Positions 1 through 9,115 of a DNA stretch of 46,301 bases are shown here, in pieces; the first letter of the stretch is position 1; every line of letters begins with the position of its first letter. A program made the position numbers and the translations under genes. The DNA is from Cyanobacteriota bacterium SRBZ.bins.94.201705 (GTDB taxonomy: Bacteria; Cyanobacteriota; Cyanobacteriia; Cyanobacteriales; Cyanobacteriaceae), in assembly GCA_030549855.1 (NCBI GenBank), contig JAUQQP010000040.1, positions 1 through 46,301 of the forward strand, read 5' to 3'. The notes under the pieces were generated by a model that saw only the letters and a list, made by a program, of their open reading frames with translations, was not told the origin of the DNA and made no database searches.

Positions 1-187
1 ATGACTGGTAATGGGGGGGTTGGTAGGGGATGGGGCTTGTCTTTTCCCGGTGCCTATAAGAATATCTTGACATCTATCCTATGTCTTGTGCCAGGGAAAG
101 AAGCAATGGCACCATTTTGGTACCAACCTTATACTTGATTATGTCGTCAGGTAGTTAGAGTTATTGTCCCTTGGTTAAAAAAAACCA

Positions 188-261
<74 letters not shown>

Positions 262-318
262 TTGTACTGACTGACCATAACCTATTTTATAACACATTTT
301 AGTGGTTTGTGGTGGGGG

Positions 319-1098
319 TTAGTCACAATCTTCTGAGTGGATAAGTTTTCTCATCTTAGCCACTCCTTTTTTCAGGCGACGAGAAACTGTGATGACGCTG
401 ACTCCTAACATTTCTGCGGTTTCTTTTTGGGTTAAATCCTTCAGGAATACAAACTCCAACACCTTGCGGATGCCTTCTTCCAGTTGGTTTAGGGCATTTT
501 GCAGACGGATTTTGTCTTCTTCTGCCAATTGAAAGCTACGATAGCGATTGTCAGGCAAGCAGTCGGCTAAGGTAAGTTTCTCGTCTTCGTCACTGGTGCT
601 AATATCCAAACTAATAGGCTCACGGTTTTGATATGCTAATTTTACCTCTTCCCACTCCTGTAGGGAAACCCCCAACTCCTTTGCTACCTCCTCATCTGTT
701 GGCTGGCGACGAAGGCTATTCCTTAGTTTTCTTATTACCTTGTTGGCTTGGTTTTTCAACTCCAAACAGCGACGGGGGATACGAATGGCATAACCCTTAT
801 CCCGCAAATAGTGTTGGATTTCCCCTCTAATATAAGGTACTGCAAAAGTGCTAAAAGCGAAACCCCTTTCTGGGTCAAAACGCTCAATTGCCCTCAGCAA
901 GCCTATACACCCCACCTGGAGTAAGTCTTCATGGCTTTCCCGACATTGGTTTAGCCAACGGCATACTTCTTGACGGACTAATCCCATGTTCAATTGTAAT
1001 ATCTGATTTCTTATTTCCAGACTTTTTGTCCGTCTATATTCCCAAAACAGTTGACTATTCTCTTTGGTATAGCCGCAGTCAAAACTTATGGTTTTCAT
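319..1098 (-). CDS. sigF: Group 3 RNA polymerase sigma factor, SigF-like
   Basis: This 259-residue sigma-70 family protein would redirect RNA polymerase to a subset of promoters. Region 2 is clear at about residues 45-100 (DLLQVGCIGLLRAIERFDP, then FAFSTFAVPYIRGEI). Region 3 follows (about 105-160). Region 4 ends the protein with the helix-turn-helix TQKETAEMLGVSVITVSRR. There is no long N-terminal region 1.1, so it is an alternative sigma factor rather than the housekeeping SigA. Size and sequence fit cyanobacterial SigF, which in Synechocystis controls type IV pilus and motility genes; SigG-like is the main alternative. The start is an ATG. It is followed after about 57 nt by the tRNA-Pro gene on the same strand. 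Family assignment is firm; the SigF subgroup is from memory of the family. Confidence 0.85.
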   Translation of the reverse strand: MKTISFDCGYTKENSQLFWEYRRTKSLEIRNQILQLNMGLVRQEVCRWLNQCRESHEDLLQVGCIGLLRAIERFDPERGFAFSTFAVPYIRGEIQHYLRDKGYAIRIPRRCLELKNQANKVIRKLRNSLRRQPTDEEVAKELGVSLQEWEEVKLAYQNREPISLDISTSDEDEKLTLADCLPDNRYRSFQLAEEDKIRLQNALNQLEEGIRKVLEFVFLKDLTQKETAEMLGVSVITVSRRLKKGVAKMRKLIHSEDCD

Positions 1099-1356
1099 AG
1101 CCTATCCAGGTGATTTAGCCCTTTTCAAGCAACAACGCTTATAACAATAAAAAACCTAGCAACCTTTCCTCTTTTCCCACAAGTCCCTCCTCCTATCATT
1201 CTATTTGGTAAGTTTTTGTTAACACAACGGGGTATTCACTTATTTTCTTATTGCTGTTCATAGCTTTCGTGACCATATACACTTATATATTGGTGCACCG
1301 TTGATATTTATTCACAACAACCCTTAAATGGAACTGGTGAGGACAACAAGAGAGAT

Positions 1357-1980
1357 ATGGCGGAAAATCAGATATTCAGGGAAAAAAAAAGATTCTTCGA
1401 TTTGTGGGCAAAAACCTACGACCTTATCCCCACTACCTTATTCTATCAGACAATTCACCGTCGTTTGTTAAATTATGTTGCCCTTCCTTCCCCCTGTTTG
1501 GTGTTGGATTTGGGATGTGGTACAGGAAAACTACTTAATCTCCTAGCGGCAAGGTATCCTCAACTAAAGGGGATTGGCTTAGACTTATCTTTGGAGATGT
1601 TAAAACAGGCGCGTAAGGCTAACCGGCATCATCCTAGACTGATTTTTGTCAGTGGTAACGCGGAGGATTTGCCGTTTGCCGACAATCAATTTGATGCCGT
1701 TTTCAACACCATTAGTTTTTTACACTACCCCAATCCAGAAAAAGTATTCCAACAGATTGCGAGGGTGTTAAAACCAGGGGGATACTTCTATCTAGCAGAT
1801 TACACGGCCAGGGAAACACAAAATACTGTTTCTATTTCCCCAGGAGGTGTTCGTTTTTATAGCCCCAAAAAAAGGGAAGAAATGGCAACAAAAGTAGGAA
1901 TGTTAACCATTTCCCATCCCTATCTTTTTGCCAACGTCGTCCTTTCTATTTTCCACAAGCCCCATGGTTTAAACCAGTGA
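1357..1980 (+). CDS. Class I SAM-dependent methyltransferase
   Basis: This 207-residue protein carries the Rossmann-fold SAM-binding motif I VLDLGCGTGKLL at residues 49-60. An acidic post-I segment (GLDLSLEML), the motif GNAEDLPFADNQFDAVF and a post-motif VLKPGGYFYLADY follow. These are the hallmarks of the UbiE/MenG-like methyltransferase superfamily (Methyltransf_11). The substrate cannot be read from the sequence. It is shorter than true UbiE/MenG and lacks their C-terminal signature as far as I can see, so I do not assign quinone methylation. The ATG start follows a purine-rich GAGAGA stretch. It stands alone between the divergent sigma factor gene and the nuclease gene. Confidence 0.85.
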   Translation: MAENQIFREKKRFFDLWAKTYDLIPTTLFYQTIHRRLLNYVALPSPCLVLDLGCGTGKLLNLLAARYPQLKGIGLDLSLEMLKQARKANRHHPRLIFVSGNAEDLPFADNQFDAVFNTISFLHYPNPEKVFQQIARVLKPGGYFYLADYTARETQNTVSISPGGVRFYSPKKREEMATKVGMLTISHPYLFANVVLSIFHKPHGLNQ

Positions 1981-2041
1981 AGGTATGATATATTATTACG
2001 CGATTTCCCGGATTTTTTTGTAGCCTGATGCTGGTAATTGC

Positions 2042-2866
2042 ATGACATTCCATCTAATAAAGGGAACCTTTCATGTTGTAGGATATTCTCCGGATGGAGA
2101 TTCGATTCGTTTTAAAGCTAATAACCCCGAAAACTGGAATTTTTTAGCCGGAATACCTACAGTATTGAATGAAGAAAATCATGCACAAATTCGTCTCCTG
2201 GGTATTGACAGCCTTGAAACTCACTTCCGCAATTGCCGACAACAGTGGGGCTTCATTTCTGCCAATTTCTTACTGGAATTTTTGGGTATAGAAGGAGTAA
2301 AATGGGACGAGGATAGGAAAATAATTGTGGCTGCTAAAGACAAGAATCCAGGATTCATATTAGCAAAAAAAACAGATCAACACGGTCGTCCTTTGGCCTT
2401 TGTCTTTAGTGGTGATATTGACCATCCAGATGGTGCGGAGTTTTTTCTCCCCCTGGATTTACTTTTCAAATCGGCCAATTATAACAGTCTAGCTTGGGGA
2501 CAATCTTATCCTACCTATTATCGAGGAATAGCACCCACTTTACGGGCAAAAATGACTGGGGCAGTAATAAAAGCCAGAAATAACAAAAGAGGCATCTGGC
2601 AATTCGACGTAACTAATAAGGGTTTTAGGGTAGGGGATTTGTTTGATGCTAGTAAAAACGTTGTGATTTTACCCAAACTGTTTCGCCGTCTAATAGCATA
2701 TCTAGAAACTAGTAATGACCTCAGGGGTTTTAAAAACTCCCTGGTAAAATCAGAAAAGGTTTTAATATTGCCCCACAAAGAAAAAAGATTGTTCCGGGAT
2801 ATTATCCTGCAACAGGAAGACTTTTTCCGCCTATCAGAGTTACCAGAAAACTTGGTTTATTTGTAG
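2042..2866 (+). CDS. Staphylococcal nuclease (SNase)-like protein
   Basis: The N-terminal half of this 274-residue protein resembles the SNase/thermonuclease OB fold. It has YSPDGDSIRF at residues 15-24 and RLLGIDSLE at 51-59, where Arg51, Asp56 and Glu59 match the SNase R35/D40/E43 set. HGRPLAFVF near residue 114 has Arg116 at the R87 position. The main catalytic residues are therefore kept. It differs from the family in the longer loop between the first strand and RLLGID, and in about 85 extra C-terminal residues with no domain I recognise. No signal peptide is visible, unlike secreted thermonucleases, so it is probably cytoplasmic. Nuclease activity is inferred. Confidence 0.72.
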   Translation: MTFHLIKGTFHVVGYSPDGDSIRFKANNPENWNFLAGIPTVLNEENHAQIRLLGIDSLETHFRNCRQQWGFISANFLLEFLGIEGVKWDEDRKIIVAAKDKNPGFILAKKTDQHGRPLAFVFSGDIDHPDGAEFFLPLDLLFKSANYNSLAWGQSYPTYYRGIAPTLRAKMTGAVIKARNNKRGIWQFDVTNKGFRVGDLFDASKNVVILPKLFRRLIAYLETSNDLRGFKNSLVKSEKVLILPHKEKRLFRDIILQQEDFFRLSELPENLVYL

Positions 2867-2978
2867 TATACATATACATAAAACTGCAGAAAAACATGCA
2901 GCAATTTAATCAACTTCACCATCTGGTGTTATATCATGGCGAACCTAGGGGATAATAAATAGGCATAAGAACAACAAT

Positions 2979-4145
2979 TTGCCTCTAAGCGTCTATAAGG
3001 AGGCTCCTTGTACAAATAAACAAGATTTGTTGCTCATGATTTCCTCTTTTCTAATTGCGGCGGCCATTTCTGGAATAATATCCGAATACAAACATGTTTT
3101 GGGGGATTGGATAAATGATCCTCAAGGAAAAGGGCCACAAAAATTCCACTGCCAACCGACTCCCCGGATAGGAGGGGTGGGGATATTTTTGGGGGTGGTA
3201 TTGGGTTTTCTGTTGCCCTATTGGCAGCAACAGGGATTTGCCCAAGAGGGACTACTGTTGTTGTTTTCCTCCCTCCCCGCTTTTCTGGCAGGCCTAGTGG
3301 AGGATGTAACTAAAAGGGTTCCCGTTAAGGTAAGATTAACTCTGTGTTTACTTTCCGGCGCACTGGTGTTTTTCCTGCTGGAGGGGAAAATAACAAGGAC
3401 TGGTGTACCCCCCTTGGACTACATACTAGACTTTACCCCCTTCTCCCTGGCCTTTACCATGCTGGCCATTGGGGGTTATGCTAATGCCATCAACATCATT
3501 GACGGTTTTAATGGCCTGGCTGGGGGCGTTTCTGTTATCATCCTTTGTGGGCTAGCCTACCTCTGCTATCAAGTTGAGGATTGGTTTCTGCTTTACACCT
3601 GTGTTGTATTATTAGTATCCGTCCTCGGTTTTCTGGTGTGGAATTACCCTGGTGGTAGGATTTTCCTGGGAGACGGCGGGGCCTATTTTCTGGGATTCAC
3701 CCTGGGTACAGTTTCCGTACTACTAGTCCATCGACACCCTCTGGTTTCCCCCTGGTTTCCTGTACTTTTAGCCATCTACCCTGTGTGGGAGACTCTCTTT
3801 TCCATCTATAGAAGACAACTGCTGGGGGGTACCTCTGCTGGCAACGCAGATAGACTACATCTCCACTCCTTGATCTACAAAAGAATTCTCAAAGCCCCTC
3901 CCTCTGACCAAGACAAGGAGGCTAATATTGTAATAAATGCCACTACTTCTATATATTTATGGACTCTGAGCCTCTTGGGCTTCATCCCGGCTGTAGTATT
4001 TTGGAAGGACACAACTTGGTTGCAAATATTAACCTTATTATGGATTGTCTTCTACATCTGGTTGTATGCCAGTATTGTTAGGTTTAAAACCCCCACTTGG
4101 CTCAAATTAAGTCCTAACCTAAACTTTCATGGTATGAGAAAATAA
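2979..4145 (+). CDS. WecA/MraY-family phosphotransferase
   Basis: This multi-pass membrane protein of glycosyltransferase family 4 would transfer a UDP-sugar phosphate (probably GlcNAc-1-P) to undecaprenyl phosphate, the first step of polysaccharide synthesis. Diagnostic cytoplasmic loops are present: NIIDGFNGLAGG (Asp-rich metal site), FLGDGGAYFLGF, and the histidine motif HLHSLIYKR. About ten hydrophobic segments are visible. It fits WecA/TagO-like enzymes rather than true MraY because of the HLHS motif. The start is uncertain: the frame opens at a TTG (2979), a strong AAGGAGG lies at 2997-3003 inside it, and the first ATG is at 3036. galE follows after 32 nt, which suggests a joint role in surface polysaccharide. 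Confidence 0.82.
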   Translation: MPLSVYKEAPCTNKQDLLLMISSFLIAAAISGIISEYKHVLGDWINDPQGKGPQKFHCQPTPRIGGVGIFLGVVLGFLLPYWQQQGFAQEGLLLLFSSLPAFLAGLVEDVTKRVPVKVRLTLCLLSGALVFFLLEGKITRTGVPPLDYILDFTPFSLAFTMLAIGGYANAINIIDGFNGLAGGVSVIILCGLAYLCYQVEDWFLLYTCVVLLVSVLGFLVWNYPGGRIFLGDGGAYFLGFTLGTVSVLLVHRHPLVSPWFPVLLAIYPVWETLFSIYRRQLLGGTSAGNADRLHLHSLIYKRILKAPPSDQDKEANIVINATTSIYLWTLSLLGFIPAVVFWKDTTWLQILTLLWIVFYIWLYASIVRFKTPTWLKLSPNLNFHGMRK

Positions 4146-4177
4146 GCCCTGGTGCTTTTTACTAGTAGAGGAGATTA

Positions 4178-5191
4178 ATGGACATTTTAGTAACAGGCGG
4201 TGCCGGCTATATAGGAAGTCACGTAGTAAAGCAACTGTTGGAATCCAGTAACTATACCATAACGATAATAGACAATTTATCCACTGGTTCTCTCAAAACT
4301 ATCCAAACTTTGGAGGGGATTAAAAGTGATGAAAACAGTATGAAATTCATCAAGGCCGACTTGAGCAATTTTGCCCAAATAGAGGAAATATTTAAAACTA
4401 ATTCTTTTCAGGCGATTATCCATTTTGCCGCCAGCATTATAGTACCAGAAAGTGTCACCAATCCCCTGAAATACTATCTAAATAACACCACAAATACCAT
4501 AAATCTGATAAACTTGGCCATAAAGTACGGGGTGTCGAAATTCATATTCTCCTCCACGGCAGCTGTTTATGGCAATCCGGAAGAAATCCCCGTGAGGGAA
4601 GATTCCCCCACTTGTCCTATTAACCCCTATGGCATGAGTAAATTGATGAGTGAAAATGTCCTTAAGGATACTGCCAGGGCTTATAAGGGATTTAAATACG
4701 TTATCCTTAGATATTTTAACGTAGCCGGAGCGGACATCAAAAACAGGATTGGCCAGTGTTTTCCCAATGCCACTCACCTGATTAAAGTGGCGGCGGAAAC
4801 TGCTGTTGGCAAAAGGGATAAGTTGTATATCTTCGGCGATGACTATCCCACTTTTGATGGTACCTGCATAAGAGACTATATCCATGTAGATGATTTAAGT
4901 GACGCCCACCTCATGGCATTAGAATACCTAGAAGACCATGATAGCGATGTGTTTAACTGTGGCTATGGCTATGGCTACTCGGTAAAACAAGTAATAGAAA
5001 CTATGAGGAAGGTGTCTGGGGTAAACTTCCCAGTAGAAGTAGTCGGCAGAAGGGAGGGAGACGCTGCCTGTCTGGTGGCTAACAGTGACAAAATTAAAAC
5101 CCTTATGGGCTGGCAACCCAAGTATAACCAGTTGGAACTTATCTGTCAAACCGCCCTTAACTGGGAGAAAAAACTACTGTCTAGTTACTAA
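4178..5191 (+). CDS. galE: UDP-glucose 4-epimerase
   Basis: The enzyme interconverts UDP-glucose and UDP-galactose using bound NAD. At 337 residues it has the normal family length. It starts with the Rossmann motif TGGAGYIGSH (residues 6-15). It carries the SDR catalytic set SSTAAVYG plus YGMSK (Tyr-x-x-x-Lys) and the GalE-typical YFNVAGAD and CIRDYIHVDDL. The ATG start has a GAGGAG ribosome binding site five bases upstream. It follows the WecA-like gene closely and probably shares its transcript, supplying nucleotide sugars for the same glycan pathway. Confidence 0.93.
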   Translation: MDILVTGGAGYIGSHVVKQLLESSNYTITIIDNLSTGSLKTIQTLEGIKSDENSMKFIKADLSNFAQIEEIFKTNSFQAIIHFAASIIVPESVTNPLKYYLNNTTNTINLINLAIKYGVSKFIFSSTAAVYGNPEEIPVREDSPTCPINPYGMSKLMSENVLKDTARAYKGFKYVILRYFNVAGADIKNRIGQCFPNATHLIKVAAETAVGKRDKLYIFGDDYPTFDGTCIRDYIHVDDLSDAHLMALEYLEDHDSDVFNCGYGYGYSVKQVIETMRKVSGVNFPVEVVGRREGDAACLVANSDKIKTLMGWQPKYNQLELICQTALNWEKKLLSSY

Positions 5192-5501
5192 ATCCGGCCC
5201 ATTCTACCATATTCCTCTTCTCTCCGTCAAGGGTTATACCTACTAGAGATAGTTTTTTAAACCGGCAGAAAGTGGCTAACCCCTTACCCTTTTAATTCCT
5301 TTGACCTGGGCTTAATTTTAAGTTTTGTTAAAATATAATTAGATAACCATTAAGTGTTAAACCACCCTGGGGAGAGACAGTTCGGCAAAAAGTTCATTTT
5401 TTGTAATAATTAGATAATGACTTTCAGCCGGCCAGTCTAACACTGGGCTGCCTTATAAATAATCCTCTTGTAAACCAGTTGTACAAAAACAGGGAAAAAA
5501 T
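5192..5501 (+). promoter_or_regulatory. petCA upstream region with -10 box and 12-bp direct repeat
   Basis: This 310-nt gap between galE and petC holds no gene. A TATAAT box lies at 5334-5339, without a good -35 at the usual spacing. A 12-bp direct repeat, ATAATTAGATAA, occurs at 5335-5346, overlapping that box, and again at 5406-5417. The repeat could bind a regulator. This is the likely petCA promoter and leader; the assignment is by position and motif only. Confidence 0.45.
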
Positions 5502-6041
5502 ATGACCCAAATAGCAGGAAATACTGATGCCCCCGACATGGGGCGTCGTCAGTTTCTCAATCTCATCACCTTTGGTACTGTGACTGGCGTAGCCCTAGGG
5601 GCATTATACCCCTACATTAGCTACTTTGTGCCTAAATCTGCCAGTGGCGCCGGTGGCGGTGTTGCCGCTAAGGATAAACTGGGCAATGATGTGGTGGCTA
5701 GTGAATTTTTGGCTAGTCATCAGCCGGGGGATAGGGTTTTAGTCCAAGGCTTAAAGGGAGATCCCACCTATCTTATCATCACCGACGACAAACAAATCGC
5801 TGACTATGGCTTGAATGCCGTTTGTACACACTTAGGTTGCGTGGTTCCCTGGAATGCCGCAGAAAACAAATTCATCTGCCCCTGTCACGGCTCCCAGTAT
5901 AATAGCGAAGGTAAGGTAGTGCGTGGGCCAGCGCCTCTCTCTTTGGCCTTAGTCCGCACCGAAGTCCGCAATGACAAGGTACTCCTTAGTACCTGGGAAG
6001 ACACCGACTTCCGTACCGGTGAAGCCCCCTGGTGGGTCTAA
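5502..6041 (+). CDS. petC: Cytochrome b6f complex Rieske iron-sulfur protein
   Basis: PetC carries the 2Fe-2S cluster that takes electrons from plastoquinol in the thylakoid cytochrome b6f complex. The two cluster-binding boxes CTHLGC and CPCHGS are intact, with the two His and four Cys ligands expected. An N-terminal membrane anchor (residues about 20-45), followed by a flexible Gly-rich hinge (SGAGGGV), matches the family. Its 179 residues are standard. The gene lies 33 nt upstream of petA, the usual cyanobacterial petCA operon. The ATG has a purine-rich AGGGAAAAA upstream. Confidence 0.97.
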   Translation: MTQIAGNTDAPDMGRRQFLNLITFGTVTGVALGALYPYISYFVPKSASGAGGGVAAKDKLGNDVVASEFLASHQPGDRVLVQGLKGDPTYLIITDDKQIADYGLNAVCTHLGCVVPWNAAENKFICPCHGSQYNSEGKVVRGPAPLSLALVRTEVRNDKVLLSTWEDTDFRTGEAPWWV

Positions 6042-6074
6042 TTCCTTTAACTATTCTGTACCACCATAGTAATT

Positions 6075-7034
6075 ATGAAAATAGAGAAACACCGTATAAC
6101 TCAAACAGTAGTTAAATTCCTCCTAGTAACAGCAGCAGCGGTGGGGTTGCTATTTTTCTCCACCCCACAGGCTATGGCTTATCCCTTCTGGGCACAACAA
6201 ACCGCCCCAGATACCCCAAGGGAGGCCACTGGCCGTATTGTCTGTGCTAACTGCCATCTGGCTTCTAAACCCGTTGAAATCGAAATCCCCCAGGCTGTAC
6301 TACCAGACACCGTATTTGAGGCTGTAGTTAAAATTCCCTACGACCACTCCCAACAACAAATCCTCGGCGATGGCAGCAAGGGGGGTTTGAATGTAGGGGC
6401 AGTGTTAATGTTGCCTGAAGGCTTTAAAATAGCCCCTGAAGACCGTATCCCCGAGGAAATGAAGGAAAGGGTTAAGGGGGTATATTTCCAACCCTATAAG
6501 GAAGGCAAGGACAATTGGATTATCGTTGGCCCTCTCCCCGGTGACCAATACGAGGAGATTGTTTTCCCCATCCTCTCCCCCGATCCTAAATCCGATCCTA
6601 ACATCCACTATGGCAAATATGCCGTCCATGTGGGTGGCAATCGCGGCAGAGGCCAGCTTTACCCCACCGGCGAGTTGAGCAATAATAACGTCTTCCGGGC
6701 TACCGTTGCCGGTGTCATCACCAAGATTACCAAAACCGACATGGGTGGCTATACCGTCACCATCAATAATAACGGTGAGGAAACCACTGTCGATATACCC
6801 CCTGGCCCAGAATTGATTGTTTCTGAGGGACAACAAGTCGTCGCCGGTGCCCCCCTTACTAATGATCCCAATGTAGGCGGTTTTGGTCAAAAAGACACCG
6901 AGGTTGTCCTGCAAAGTCCTGAACGTGTTAAGTGGCTATTGGTCTTCATTGCCGCTATTATGATTTCCCAAGTCCTCCTCGTCCTCAAGAAAAAACAAGT
7001 GGAGAAGGTACAAGAAGCCGGTTTGTACTTCTAA
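6075..7034 (+). CDS. petA: Cytochrome f (apocytochrome f)
   Basis: PetA is the c-type cytochrome of the b6f complex that passes electrons to plastocyanin or cytochrome c6. The 319-residue precursor has a signal peptide ending at AMA. The predicted mature protein starts YPFWAQ, whose N-terminal Tyr is the known axial haem ligand. The haem attachment motif CANCH follows about 20 residues later. A C-terminal membrane helix (KWLLVFIAAIMISQVLLVL) and a short basic tail anchor it. All key features are intact. It is the second gene of the petCA operon and ends in a clear terminator. Confidence 0.98.
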   Translation: MKIEKHRITQTVVKFLLVTAAAVGLLFFSTPQAMAYPFWAQQTAPDTPREATGRIVCANCHLASKPVEIEIPQAVLPDTVFEAVVKIPYDHSQQQILGDGSKGGLNVGAVLMLPEGFKIAPEDRIPEEMKERVKGVYFQPYKEGKDNWIIVGPLPGDQYEEIVFPILSPDPKSDPNIHYGKYAVHVGGNRGRGQLYPTGELSNNNVFRATVAGVITKITKTDMGGYTVTINNNGEETTVDIPPGPELIVSEGQQVVAGAPLTNDPNVGGFGQKDTEVVLQSPERVKWLLVFIAAIMISQVLLVLKKKQVEKVQEAGLYF

Positions 7035-7074
7035 TTTCTCCTCCTTTTTTACCTATCATCTCTACCTAGTTTAA

Positions 7075-7100
7075 GGGGCAACAACGCCCCCTTTTTTTTT
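7075..7100 (+). terminator. Intrinsic terminator of petCA
   Basis: A GGGGC / GCCCC stem (7075-7079 with 7086-7090) closes a six-base AACAAC loop and is followed by CTTTTTTTTT. It lies about 40 nt after the petA stop codon on the same strand. Confidence 0.88.
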
Positions 7101-7220
7101 GACAGCTACAGGATTAATCCTCTGTCATTACCCCCATTAATTTATTAACTAATGTTGCTTTTTATTTCTATTTTGTTCTCCCTAGTTTATAATAGTAAAT
7201 GTGTGCTCTAAACCCCTACT

Positions 7221-8969
7221 ATGGAAGAAAAAATAAAGATATTCGTGGTGGAGGATGAGATAATTGCCGCAGAGAGTCTCACCTGTGATTTACAACAATT
7301 GGGATATGAGGTTGTAGGCAAAACCAACAGTGCCGAAAAAGCCATAGAAAAAATCCAACAACTCCAGCCTGATTTAGTTTTGCTCCACATCAAAATTGGC
7401 GGGAATGAGGATGGAATTGAGTTGGCCAGGGAGTTGAATAAAATTTTCCCTATCCCCATTGTCTACCTGACGGCCTATGCTGATAGTGATACCTTACAAA
7501 GGGCAATGAAAACTTCCCCCTATGGTTACATTGTCAAGCCCTACAAAAAGCAGGACTTGGCCGCTACTATTTCTATTGCCCTTCAAAAATACCAAGAGAT
7601 TAGACGCCTCAAAACCCAATTAACTGTTCAACAGGAGAGACTAAATTTTTTGTCCAAATACGATGAAGTCACCCAGCTTCCCAACCAACTTTCCCTGGTA
7701 GAAAATTTTAATGCTATTCTGGAGGTATTTTATCAACAAGTTGACCAAAGTAATCCCGACGAAGACATTTTTCCACAATTAATCCCCATCTTCTACATCA
7801 CTCTAACTAACCTCCCACTTCTCAGAAATAATCTGGGCACAGAATTCACTAATCTTGTCTTAAAAGCAGTAGTTAACAGATTCAAATCCATTATCATCAA
7901 AGAGTCGGTTTTGGTGAGGCTAGATGACGACGATTTTGCCCTTCTCTCTCCCCCCGTCGCCACTAAACAGGTAGCCCTTGATTTTGCTGAGCATTTTATT
8001 AAAGAAATGGCACCTCCCTTTTTGGTCAATGGAAGAGAAATTTATGTTGACTTTCAGATGGGAATTAGTTTTTATCCCCTCCACGGCGAAAACATTGATG
8101 AACTTCTTTACAAAGCCAAAGAAGCTATTCAAGACTTGGCAGAAAGAGGCCAAAATTGTTATCAGGTATATTCTCCAGTCTTCCACAAGTATGATTCTCT
8201 GCGGCTAAAATTAGAGTCTGATTTACATCACGCTTTAGAAAAAAAACAACTGGAAATTCATTATCAACCCCTGGTGGAAATTGGGACTAATAAGATTATA
8301 GGGGCAGAGGCTTTGTTGAGATGGAATCACCCTCAAGAGAAATACATTTCCCCCGACATTTTTATCCCCCTAGCGGAGGATATAGGCTTAATTGAATCTA
8401 TTAATAATTGGCTTTTACATAAGACCTGCCAACAATTTCAGGTTTTCAGAAAACAATTTTCGCCTCAATTACTCCTTTTCGTCAACCTATCAGTGCGACA
8501 ACTTTATGATGACTCCCTGGAAAACAAAATCCTCAAGGCTATTACCCACAATTATCTCTCCCCCGCGGCACTAGTTTTAGAAATCAGTGAAAGGGCTTTA
8601 GTTAAACACACCCCACAGGCGGCTAAAAAACTAAAAAAACTCAAATCTCTCGGTTTCCAAATCGCCATTGACGACTTTGGTACTGGCTATTCTTCCCTTG
8701 GCTACCTAGGTAATATTGACTTCGACATTCTCAAAATAGATCAGTGTTTTGTTAGGAATATTGACAAAAATCAAAGAAACCAAACCATTACAAGATACCT
8801 AATTCAAATGGCACACCAACTGCGTCTTAAAGTGGCGGCAGAGGGAGTTGAAAATGAGCCAGAATTAGCCTTTTTATATAAGAATAACTGTGACTATTAT
8901 CAGGGTTATTTATTTAGCCGTCCACTTCCTCCAGAGGAGTTTGAAGAATTGTTAACTATGCACTTTTAA
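7221..8969 (+). CDS. REC-GGDEF-EAL protein, likely c-di-GMP phosphodiesterase
   Basis: This 582-residue protein has three domains. The receiver domain (about 5-125) keeps the acidic pair (Glu11, Asp12), the LTAY switch residue and the K of VKPY, but the phospho-accepting Asp is His56 (codon CAC at 7386-7388, in DLVLLHI). It is therefore unlikely to be phosphorylated in the normal way. The GGDEF domain (about 150-315) is degenerate, with LDDDDF at 234-239 in place of the signature, so it should not synthesise c-di-GMP. The EAL domain (about 325-575) looks active: EAL at 363-365, NLSVRQL, LEISE, DDFGTGYS near 484, LKIDQ, AEGVE and QGYLFSRP are all present. The predicted role is hydrolysis of c-di-GMP, with the front domains as sensors or scaffolds. 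It stands alone with no adjacent kinase. Confidence 0.9.
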   Translation: MEEKIKIFVVEDEIIAAESLTCDLQQLGYEVVGKTNSAEKAIEKIQQLQPDLVLLHIKIGGNEDGIELARELNKIFPIPIVYLTAYADSDTLQRAMKTSPYGYIVKPYKKQDLAATISIALQKYQEIRRLKTQLTVQQERLNFLSKYDEVTQLPNQLSLVENFNAILEVFYQQVDQSNPDEDIFPQLIPIFYITLTNLPLLRNNLGTEFTNLVLKAVVNRFKSIIIKESVLVRLDDDDFALLSPPVATKQVALDFAEHFIKEMAPPFLVNGREIYVDFQMGISFYPLHGENIDELLYKAKEAIQDLAERGQNCYQVYSPVFHKYDSLRLKLESDLHHALEKKQLEIHYQPLVEIGTNKIIGAEALLRWNHPQEKYISPDIFIPLAEDIGLIESINNWLLHKTCQQFQVFRKQFSPQLLLFVNLSVRQLYDDSLENKILKAITHNYLSPAALVLEISERALVKHTPQAAKKLKKLKSLGFQIAIDDFGTGYSSLGYLGNIDFDILKIDQCFVRNIDKNQRNQTITRYLIQMAHQLRLKVAAEGVENEPELAFLYKNNCDYYQGYLFSRPLPPEEFEELLTMHF

Positions 8970-9115
8970 CTCCTCAAAAAGGTTGACAAAGAGGGGGGAA
9001 GGGGGATAGAATGGGGAGAGTGGGGGGGCAATGGAGAGAATTGCTCAGACACTTGGGCTGGGGATAAAACAAATAAGAATGACTAGCAACAGGCGAGGGG
9101 AAGGGGGAAGGGAGA

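Noticed and set aside
66-71. TTGACA near the left edge as a promoter
   Set aside because: No -10 element at suitable spacing, and no gene on that strand until 1357.
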